The translations under genes were made by a program, and so were the position numbers. Shown piece by piece: positions 43,716 to 50,344 of a stretch of DNA of 54,441 nucleotides (the stretch's first letter is position 1; each line of letters begins with the position of its first letter). Where the stretch lies: positions 1-54,441 of the forward strand of contig JACCUI010000116.1 in NCBI GenBank assembly GCA_013811945.1. The letters are read 5' to 3'. This DNA comes from Pyrinomonadaceae bacterium. GTDB taxonomy: Bacteria > Acidobacteriota > Blastocatellia > Pyrinomonadales > Pyrinomonadaceae. A model generated the notes under the pieces. The model searched no databases. It was not told the origin of the DNA and was given only the letters and a program-made list of their open reading frames with translations.

Positions 43716-45722
43716 ATGTGCGGCATTTGTGGAGTAATTGATTTTTCTGAATCGCCGGACGCGGCGGCGGTCGTGCGGCGGATGACGCCGACGATGCTGC
43801 ATCGCGGGCCGGACGATGAGGGCTATCTCGACCGCGGACGCATTTCCCTGGGAATGCGTCGTTTGAGCATCATCGACCTGGAGGGCGGGCACCAACCGAT
43901 CTACAACGAAGATGGCTCCGTGGGAGTCGTGCTCAATGGCGAAATCTACAATTTTCGTGAGCTGGGAAAGCGACTCGAGGATCGCGGCCACAGACTCAGC
44001 ACTCGCTCCGATTCTGAAATCGTTGCTCATGCCTACGAAGAGTGGGGGCCGGCCTGCCTTGATCATTTCCAGGGAATGTTTGCGATCGCCATTTATGACC
44101 GCCGACTAGTGAGCAAGGGAGACTCTCCCCGGAAAGAGAACGGTACACTATTCCTGGCGCGTGATCGTTTTGGTATCAAGCCACTGTATTACTACCAGGA
44201 TGAACACCGGCTGCTCTTTGCATCGGAAGTTCGCACTTTGCTGGCCAGTGGAGCAGTGCCGCGCCGCCTTTCCAGATCTGCGCTCCGGAGTTATCTACTG
44301 TTCGGGTCCGTGAGTGAACCAATGACGCTTGTCGAAGGAGTTTTATCCCTTCCCCCCGGGCACACTATGACGCTCCAATTAAGACTTCGAACCCGATTAG
44401 CAGAACCAAGAAGCTATTGGAATATTGCCCGGAACGGAATGTTTAAGTCGGAGAAGGGGAGACACGGAGAAGGGGAGACACGGGGACGCGGAGACGCAGA
44501 GAACGTTGCGAGTAACGGTCATCCGAGCAAGTCTGATTCAGACTCTGCCTCACATCAAGTGCGAGATTTGCTCGAACAGAGCGTGCGGCGGCACCTGATT
44601 GCAGACGTCCCTGTCGGAGTATTCTTGAGCAGTGGAATAGACTCAACGTCGTTGGCTGCGCTCGCAAGTCAAGAAGTCTCTGGTGTGCATACGTTCACGG
44701 TGGCATTTCCGGAAAAGGAGTTCAGCGAAGCGGCCATAGCGCGTCGAACCGCACAGAAGTTTGGCACTACTCACGAGGAGTTAATGCTCACTAGCGACGA
44801 GATGCTCACGCGATTGAGCGAAGCGGTGGGCGCGCTCGACCAGCCAAGCATTGATGGCATTAATACCTATTTCGTGTCTTGGGGGGCGAGACAGGCGGGA
44901 CTGAAAGTTGCGCTTTCCGGACTTGGCGGTGACGAGGTCTTTGGCGGCTACAACACATTTCGCAGGACGCCACAGTATCAGCGCATCGCGTCAATCGGCA
45001 GTCGAGTGCCAGGAGCGTTACGTTCCGCTATGGCTGCGGCCGTGGCAGGAGCAGGCGAGGGCACGACTCACGGCGACGCTGCGCGAAAGATCGCCGCGCT
45101 CTGGAATGATCCTGAAGCTCTCCCACATCCTTATTTCTTCTGTCGAGCGTTGTTCACGCCTCCGCAGGTTGGCGAGCTAATGAAAGGTCCGCAGAGCGCT
45201 GGGAGCGATCACCTCTGGTGGAATTGGCTTGCGGAAGCTGCGGGGCAGTCGAGCAACCTGGATGGTTTTACGGCAGTTTCCTGCATGGAAGCCCGGTCTT
45301 ATCTGGTGAGCACCCTACTGCGGGACACTGATTCAACGAGTATGGCCCACTCGCTGGAAGTGAGAGTGCCGTTTCTCGATCATACGCTGGTCGAATATGT
45401 GATTCAGCTTTCCGAAGCGACGAAACTCCGCAAAGGAACGCCTAAAGCTTTGCTGGTATCGGCACTGGAAGATCTTCTACCTGCGGAGGTCGTCAACCAG
45501 GAAAAACGAGGATTCACTTTTCCCTGGGAGAGTTGGTTGGGCGGCCCGTTACGACAAGACATCGACAAAGGACTCTCTGAGCTGGCGCCGGCTTTGCGTG
45601 AGACAATCAATCCGAAAAAGGCCGCTGGTGTTTGGCAGAGTTATCTGGCAGGACATACGAGCTGGTCACGACCGTGGAGTCTCTATGTGTTGAACGAATG
45701 GACCAGGCGACACTTGGGATAA
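43716..45722 (+). CDS. asnB: Asparagine synthase (glutamine-hydrolysing) type amidotransferase
   Basis: The start must be ATG 43716, because the product then begins MCGICGVIDF with the N-terminal nucleophile Cys2; the frame upstream is repeat DNA. The protein is 668 residues. The glutaminase domain (2-210) has RRLSIIDLEGGHQPIYNEDG and SEIVAHAYEEWG. The synthetase domain has the PP-loop FLSSGIDSTSLAAL, ALSGLGGDEVFGGYNTF and HSLEVRVPFLDHTLVEYV. A hydrophilic insert of about 30-40 residues (from about residue 242) lies just before the synthetase domain and is coded by tandem-repeat DNA. In polysaccharide and lasso-type peptide loci such enzymes amidate a sugar acid or activate a peptide carboxylate; here either is possible, given the PqqD/HprK genes 0.8-2.2 kb downstream. 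Confidence 0.95.
   Translation: MCGICGVIDFSESPDAAAVVRRMTPTMLHRGPDDEGYLDRGRISLGMRRLSIIDLEGGHQPIYNEDGSVGVVLNGEIYNFRELGKRLEDRGHRLSTRSDSEIVAHAYEEWGPACLDHFQGMFAIAIYDRRLVSKGDSPRKENGTLFLARDRFGIKPLYYYQDEHRLLFASEVRTLLASGAVPRRLSRSALRSYLLFGSVSEPMTLVEGVLSLPPGHTMTLQLRLRTRLAEPRSYWNIARNGMFKSEKGRHGEGETRGRGDAENVASNGHPSKSDSDSASHQVRDLLEQSVRRHLIADVPVGVFLSSGIDSTSLAALASQEVSGVHTFTVAFPEKEFSEAAIARRTAQKFGTTHEELMLTSDEMLTRLSEAVGALDQPSIDGINTYFVSWGARQAGLKVALSGLGGDEVFGGYNTFRRTPQYQRIASIGSRVPGALRSAMAAAVAGAGEGTTHGDAARKIAALWNDPEALPHPYFFCRALFTPPQVGELMKGPQSAGSDHLWWNWLAEAAGQSSNLDGFTAVSCMEARSYLVSTLLRDTDSTSMAHSLEVRVPFLDHTLVEYVIQLSEATKLRKGTPKALLVSALEDLLPAEVVNQEKRGFTFPWESWLGGPLRQDIDKGLSELAPALRETINPKKAAGVWQSYLAGHTSWSRPWSLYVLNEWTRRHLG
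44451..44505 (+). repeat. Tandem repeat insert inside asnB
   Basis: The 16-base unit gagaaggggagacacg occurs twice head to tail (44451-44466 and 44467-44482), followed by related gggacgcggagacgcagag words. The frame is kept, although the unit length is not a multiple of three. Confidence 0.85.
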
Positions 45723-45723
45723 G

Positions 45724-45750
45724 AATTTCGGATTTCGGATTGCGGATTGG
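45724..45750. repeat. Intergenic copy of the aatttcggatttcgg repeat
   Basis: Bases gaatttcggatttcggattg follow directly after the asnB stop. A second partial copy lies at 45983-46003. They match the family inserted in wzt. Confidence 0.8.
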
Positions 45751-45799
45751 AGACCCGGAAGTTGCAAAGATACCAAACTGCTGAAGCTGTGGAGGACGC

Positions 45800-46014
45800 A
45801 TGAGAGTCGAAGAGCTGACTTTCGATGAGCTTAAGATGTGGATTAGCTACGCCCTTGAGCAAAAGCTTGAGGAACTTCTTGGTGATCCTGACTACGAGCT
45901 TCAGTAAAGGAGGATGTCAAAAAGAGGTTACGGCTCTCCCATGAACAGACGGCTAGAAGCTCCGCAGGCGTGCCGATTGTTACGATTTCGGATTTCGGAT
46001 TTGAAAGCGACTAG
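45800..46014 (+). pseudogene. Truncated antitoxin-like small gene, frameshifted
   Basis: A good ribosome-binding site (GGAGGA) precedes ATG 45800. The first 35 codons read MRVEELTFDELKMWISYALE and continue to ELLGDPDYELQ with a stop at 45905. The pattern VEEL-x-LxEEL-x-GDPD is that of a small antitoxin-like family that normally continues with LELRPEV-like sequence for about 30 more residues. Such a continuation (VKEDVKKRLRLSHEQTARSS) is present in another frame from about 45904 until repeat DNA begins near 45983. This points to a one-base frameshift. The short 35-residue form may still be made. No toxin gene is next to it. Confidence 0.5.
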
Positions 46015-46040
46015 ACGAAATTGCGGAGTTGAATCGCTGA

Positions 46041-46401
46041 ATGAGGCATAAACTCATGAGCGTCAACCTTCCACTCGATCAAATGACCACCGAGGAGACT
46101 ATCGTTGAGCCGTCGACACGCTATCGCGTCAGCTTTGCAGCCAAAACGAAGGAGATCGTCACGGGTGGCTTGCCCATGGTGATCGTGACTGCGGCAACGG
46201 GCGAAGGGAAACGCCTCGGGCACGCGACTCCAGTGCAGCAGAACGTTAACGACTGGCAGGTGTTCAGTTGCGATTTCTCTACAGGCCCCTCAACCCACGC
46301 GGTTACCTTCAGCTTGCAGCGAGAAAGCTGTACTACGTCACCGTGTCCGAATCTTTGGCTCTCTGGGGCTTGATAGCTTCTCGCTTGAGGCTCTGAAGTA
46401 A
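46041..46401 (+). pseudogene. Remnant of a carbohydrate-binding-like C-terminal domain, frameshifted near the end
   Basis: The readable part contains EPSTRYRVSFAAKTKEIVTG, GLPMVIVTAATGEGKRLG, NVNDWQVFSCDFSTGPSTHA and VTFSLQRESCTTSPCP. This looks like the jelly-roll tail found at the end of O-antigen ligase/TPR proteins in acidobacteria. After SPCP the expected IFGSLGLDSFSLEAL is in another frame and ends at 46401. The bulk of the parent gene is missing upstream, where only repeat DNA and the antitoxin relic occur. I am fairly confident it is a fragment, less so about the parent family. Confidence 0.5.
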
Positions 46402-46504
46402 AAACGTGAACATAAAAATCAGATTTGAACAGACCTTTTAGTGCGAGGATAATTCCCGCGTGGCATCAGCTGCTTTACCACGTCTAAAGTTTACCTCTAC
46501 TTGA

Positions 46505-47335
46505 ATGCAGAAAGTTGACCGCCTGGATTGGGCGGCCGGTTTCTCTCTCAAGAGCTATGGTGTCCGGATTGGCATCCGGTCAAATAACCCTGCTTATCTG
46601 GCACGGGTTCACGAGCATCTGCCGCACAACTGGGAAAAGATGTCCTCTCCGATCGTTGATCGCCTGTACTCGATTGTCATCGGTGGCGAGGGAGCGCGGC
46701 CGAACATCCGGCGTTTCAATCTCCTTTACGGCAACCACGTGCGCCTCGCGCGCTCGATCGAGCTAGACGAGGTATTTAATACCCTGGAATCGGATCTCCG
46801 CCTTTTTGTAGCTGAGCTGGCGCGTGGCCGCGTTTTTGTACATGCAGGTGTCGTGGGCTGGGAGGGAAGAGCTGTTGTGGTGCCAGGCCGCAGCTACACC
46901 GGCAAGTCAACGCTAGTGGCCGAGTTGGTGCGAGCTGGAGCCACGTACTATTCCGACGAGTATGCAGTATTCGATTCGCGCGGCCGCGTCCACCCGTTCC
47001 CCGGACCTCTTCAGATTCGTCAGGAAGGCGGTTTCAAACAAACCAAGATTGATGTTGCACAATTGGGTGGTCGTCCTGGTTCGAAGCCTCTTCCTGTTGG
47101 GCTAGTTTTGGTGACGCAGTTTAAGAAGGGTGCAAGATGGAGGCCTCGAAATTTGTCATCAGGCGCAGGAGCCCTGGAGCTGCTTTCCAATACAGTCTCG
47201 GCCCGACGCAGTCCCGCGAGCGCGCTTGATGCATTTGACAATGCGGTAGTGGGCGCTCAGATAGTGAAGGGAGCCCGCGGTGAGGCCCAGGAAATCGTGC
47301 CTTTTATCTTGGAGAGAATTAGCAAAAATAGATGA
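46505..47335 (+). CDS. HprK-related serine kinase/NTPase
   Basis: The 276-residue protein has an N-terminal alpha/beta region (about 1-105) and a P-loop domain with GRSYTGKS (residues 128-135) in VVVPGRSYTGKSTLVAELVR, followed by ATYYSDEYAVFDSRGRVHPF (about 150-170). The arrangement matches the C-terminal half of HPr kinase, and most closely the HprK-related kinases found beside PqqD-domain proteins and nucleotidyltransferases. The usual HPr substrate gene is absent. In lasso peptide clusters HprK homologues phosphorylate the precursor peptide; here the PqqD-knottin protein encoded 98 bases downstream is the obvious candidate partner. The start is ATG 46505; no strong ribosome-binding site is visible. 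Confidence 0.82.
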   Translation: MQKVDRLDWAAGFSLKSYGVRIGIRSNNPAYLARVHEHLPHNWEKMSSPIVDRLYSIVIGGEGARPNIRRFNLLYGNHVRLARSIELDEVFNTLESDLRLFVAELARGRVFVHAGVVGWEGRAVVVPGRSYTGKSTLVAELVRAGATYYSDEYAVFDSRGRVHPFPGPLQIRQEGGFKQTKIDVAQLGGRPGSKPLPVGLVLVTQFKKGARWRPRNLSSGAGALELLSNTVSARRSPASALDAFDNAVVGAQIVKGARGEAQEIVPFILERISKNR

Positions 47336-47433
47336 CCCGTGGATTTGATTCGTGATAGACTCTGCGCGTTTCAACGCCAGTTTCTCTTCATTTCGATTCG
47401 ATTCACATCGGGCTGTAGAAAATCGGAGGCCGT

Positions 47434-47946
47434 ATGAAAACTACCCCCAACCGGACGCCAGCTACTGCCAATGGAGAACCCCGTGCGCGGAAAGACGACT
47501 TGATCGTCAAGGAAATGCCTGATGAGGTTCTGGTTTATGACCTGGTGCGCGACAAAGCGCACTGTTTGAATCGTACGGCGGCCCTGGTCTGGAATTATTG
47601 CGACGGCCGGACCGGCGCTGCGGCAATGACCGGACGTTTAGAGCGAGAATTGAATGTCCCTGTTGATGAACGCGTGGTGTGGTTGGCTTTGAATCAGTTG
47701 AGCAAGAATTATCTGCTGGAAGAACAGATTGTGCCGCCCCCGCTGATGGCTGGAATCAATAGAAGGCAGATGATGCGAGCGCTGGGTGTTGCAGCAGTTG
47801 TCGCAGTTCCCGTCGTTACCTCAATTGTCGCCCCTACGCCGGCGCAGGCACAGTCGTGTCGAGGTCCAGGTGTGCCATGTAATAACGACAATCAATGCTG
47901 CTCACTGAATTGCCTAGGGATTGGGACTAATAGAGTTTGTGCCTAA
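47434..47946 (+). CDS. PqqD-domain protein with internal Tat-like signal and C-terminal six-cysteine knottin-like tail
   Basis: The protein is 170 residues. Residues 20-97 form a PqqD/RRE domain (VLVYDLVRDKAHCLNRTAAL, then VWNYCDG and a helical end WLALNQLSKNYLLEE). After the linker PPPLMAGI comes a twin-arginine signal-like segment: NRRQMMRALG (109-118), a hydrophobic stretch to about residue 133, and the cleavage-like site AQA (137-139). The remaining 31 residues hold Cys142, 149, 155, 156, 160 and 169, spacing C-X6-C-X5-CC-X3-C-X8-C, the pattern of inhibitor-cystine-knot miniproteins. A PqqD domain normally binds RiPP leader peptides. Here the chaperone domain and a possible secreted cargo are one chain. 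GGAGG lies about ten bases before ATG 47434. HprK-like kinase upstream and nucleotidyltransferase downstream suggest a common pathway. Confidence 0.88.
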   Translation: MKTTPNRTPATANGEPRARKDDLIVKEMPDEVLVYDLVRDKAHCLNRTAALVWNYCDGRTGAAAMTGRLERELNVPVDERVVWLALNQLSKNYLLEEQIVPPPLMAGINRRQMMRALGVAAVVAVPVVTSIVAPTPAQAQSCRGPGVPCNNDNQCCSLNCLGIGTNRVCA

Positions 47947-47970
47947 AATATTGCCAATTGAAGCTCGAGC

Positions 47971-48008
47971 AGGTGCTGATTGTCCACAGTCAGCACCTAA
48001 TTTATTTT
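47971..48008 (+). terminator. Intrinsic terminator after the PqqD-knottin gene
   Basis: A nine-base stem aggtgctga / tcagcacct (47971-47979 and 47990-47998) with a ten-base loop is followed by aatttatttt. It is one of the few hairpins in the window with a good T-rich tail. It lies immediately before the nucleotidyltransferase frame, so it should limit read-through to that gene. Confidence 0.8.
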
Positions 48009-49119
48009 GGAGACTGTTTCACCACGCTTAACGTCGGCGCCTTTAACGTTGAGTTCTCGATTGCAACATTCTAGTGGTGGGACTCTCGTGGCTGCCACGC
48101 TTGCGGGTTCCTGGCGTGGACTTTCTTCACCTCTGAACATTACCGAGGCCGAGTTAGATCGCGTAACGCCCCTGCTTTATGCGTCGGGCTCCGCTGCGCT
48201 CGGTTGGTGGCGCGTGCGGCAGACAAATTTGAGTGCTACGCCGTCCGCCGCAGTGCTCCACCAAGCATACCGCCTTCAGGCTCTCCAGTCAGCAATCCAC
48301 GAGAAAAAGATCGAAAAAATCTTCCGCCTACTGCGTCAGGCGTCCGTCGATGCCATTTTGGTGAAAGGGTGGCTGGCAGCAGGACTTTATCCCGACGGAG
48401 CGCTTCGCCCTTATGGCGATATCGATCTTTGCTTCCGGCGGGAACATTTCCAAACTGCAAAAGATATTCTGGCAAGCTCTGAAGCGACAGACTGCTGGGT
48501 TGATCCGCACTCACGATTCTCTGAACTGGAATCTCGCAGCTTTGACGAACTCTTCGCCCGTTCCCGACTGGTGGATTTGGGTGCGGAGAAGATTCGGATT
48601 ATGGGCTCCGAGGATCATCTTGCTTTGCTGGCCATTCATCTATTGAAACATGGAGCATGGCGTCCGCTCTGGCTTTGCGATATCGGAGCCGCAATTGAAT
48701 CACTGCCTGCGGAGTTTGATTGGGATTTGTGCCTGGGCAAGAATAAGACTCGTGCCCTCTGGATCATCTGTGCGATTCATCTGTCGCAGGAGTTACTCGA
48801 TGCAGACATACATCCACTGCCAATGTCGCATAGGGCAAAAGAACTTCCCCGATGGTTGGTTAGCATTGTACTGCGACAATGGGCAGCTCCATTCGCCATT
48901 AATCAGCCGCCGATGAGCCATCCGAAGCCGATGGCCAGTTACTTGAAGACCCCGAGAGGTCTTCTAAAAGGTCTACGCGCACGCTGGCCGAATCCGATCA
49001 TTGCCACTGTTAGTGTTAATGGCGAGTTTAATGGTTTTCCGCGTTTACCTTATCAGCTTGGGAACTGCGCACTGCGTTCAGCAGAGTTTTTCTTCCACCG
49101 GTTAAATACTCTTGGATGA
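48007..49119 (+). CDS. Nucleotidyltransferase-fold protein (uncharacterised NTase, PF14907 type)
   Basis: The frame from TTG 48007 has 370 residues; GTG 48088 is a better start in my view, because TTG 48007 lies in the terminator tail. The core nucleotidyltransferase motif is ILVKGWLAAGLYPDGALRPY followed by GDIDLCF (Asp-X-Asp metal ligands, about residues 138-141), then VDLGAEKIRIMGSEDHLALL and HLLKHGAWRPLWLCDIGAAI, as in the NTP_transf_5 family. Proteins of this family are often encoded with HprK-related kinases and PqqD-domain proteins in polysaccharide or lasso-type loci. It may add a nucleotide to a peptide or protein, but the substrate is unknown. Confidence 0.8.
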   Translation: METVSPRLTSAPLTLSSRLQHSSGGTLVAATLAGSWRGLSSPLNITEAELDRVTPLLYASGSAALGWWRVRQTNLSATPSAAVLHQAYRLQALQSAIHEKKIEKIFRLLRQASVDAILVKGWLAAGLYPDGALRPYGDIDLCFRREHFQTAKDILASSEATDCWVDPHSRFSELESRSFDELFARSRLVDLGAEKIRIMGSEDHLALLAIHLLKHGAWRPLWLCDIGAAIESLPAEFDWDLCLGKNKTRALWIICAIHLSQELLDADIHPLPMSHRAKELPRWLVSIVLRQWAAPFAINQPPMSHPKPMASYLKTPRGLLKGLRARWPNPIIATVSVNGEFNGFPRLPYQLGNCALRSAEFFFHRLNTLG

Positions 49120-49239
49120 GTGCCGAGTTGGCGGGCAGTTCTGTAGGAGTTCTGCGGTTCGTCGCGGCGACGAACGTTTACCTTGAGGAAACTCGCGCGT
49201 AAGGGTATTGACTCATTACAGCTCCAATTGCGCGAAGGG

Positions 49240-49980
49240 CGTTTCCGCCCGCACGCAACAAAGGTGTAACTTTCAGCTCGGGTAGCAACCTGGTTTTTCT
49301 TGATAGCGATGATCGGCTCTTGTCTCACGCTCTTGGAGTTGGCATGAAGCACCTTGCTTGATCATGCCGAATGCGCATTCGTGTTCGGTCGTCATCGGGA
49401 GATTGCCGCCGATGGAACAGCACTCTTGACAACCTCTTCGTCGATATCGAGAAGGATCCGATCGGCAGCTACTGCTCTATAACTGCGTGTACACACCGTC
49501 CACGGCAATGTTCCGGCGCGACATCTTTGAGATTGAAGCAGGCTTTGTTTCCCTTTTCGGGGGCGCTGAAGATTATGACCTTTACCTTCGCATCGCCAGG
49601 AAATTCCCCATCTTAGATTACGACGAAATCGTCGCAGAGTACCGCCGACACGATACAAATAAGACAGGCAACAACGCGATGATGTTAAAAGTTTGTGTTT
49701 CTGTTCTGCGCGAACAAAAGGGCTACGTGCGTGGCCACCCGGATTGGGAGGAGGCATATCAAGCTGGGATAACAATTGGCGGCGGCTCTGGGGCGAGAGG
49801 TTGGTGAGCCAAATATGGTCTCGCTTTAAGGAAGGAAGAGAGTGGGAATGCTCCCTGCGGGATATGATGGTGTTGATCCGATATGGCCCGGAAGTGTTTT
49901 CCCGCCAGCTTGTTCGAAAGCTATTTCGTCCTCTGATAGCGGCGCTGGACCATAAGGTTCGAAGATTAGATATCAAATAG
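49240..49980 (+). pseudogene. Broken family 2 glycosyltransferase
   Basis: Pieces of a GT2 are found in succession but in different frames: NLVFLDSDDRLLSHALGVG (about 49283-49340), AECAFVFGRHREIAADGTAL (from 49366), LYNCVYTPSTAMFRRDIFEI (about 49468-49530), AEDYDLYLRIARKFPILDYD and RRHDTNKTGNNAMML (to about 49700), and finally EVFSRQLVRKLFRPLIAALD ending at 49980. At least three frameshifts separate them and the N-terminal nucleotide-binding part is missing. Bases 49120-49239 hold no feature I can name. Confidence 0.7.
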
Positions 49981-50061
49981 CGCGACATCACTGGAGCCAA
50001 AAAGGGAGGTCGTGCCTGTTGGGAAACCCTCCGCGGGTGCCCCTTGTTAGTTTAAGTCATC

Positions 50062-50253
50062 GTGCCGGCATCGAGAATGGATCAATGGACGACTGAAGAT
50101 TGGATCGCCATCCGTCAGGCGGTGGGCCAGTGGCAGTCTCTTTTGCCCGAGAGGGTAAAAGCCATGGACCGAGAAAACGCACCAGGGAAATACCGCGCGG
50201 CTTTGGCCGCAATCAAATCAGCGTCACACGCGAGCCACGAAATCACAAAATGA
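50062..50253 (+). CDS. Possible small hypothetical protein
   Basis: A 63-codon frame reads MDQWTTEDWIAIRQAVGQWQ and then a helical, charged region (from the internal ATG at 50077). It has no recognised family and no good ribosome-binding site. It may be part of a decayed gene, as it sits between a GT2 pseudogene and repeat DNA (50310-50344, tccgaaatttgaatccgaca). I give it low weight. Confidence 0.25.
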   Translation: MPASRMDQWTTEDWIAIRQAVGQWQSLLPERVKAMDRENAPGKYRAALAAIKSASHASHEITK

Positions 50254-50344
50254 CGTTAAATAATAGCTCGTGTTGCTTCGAGTGACACGAGGATCGAGCT
50301 CCCCTTTCTTCTAATTCAAATCCGAAATTTGAATCCGACATTCC

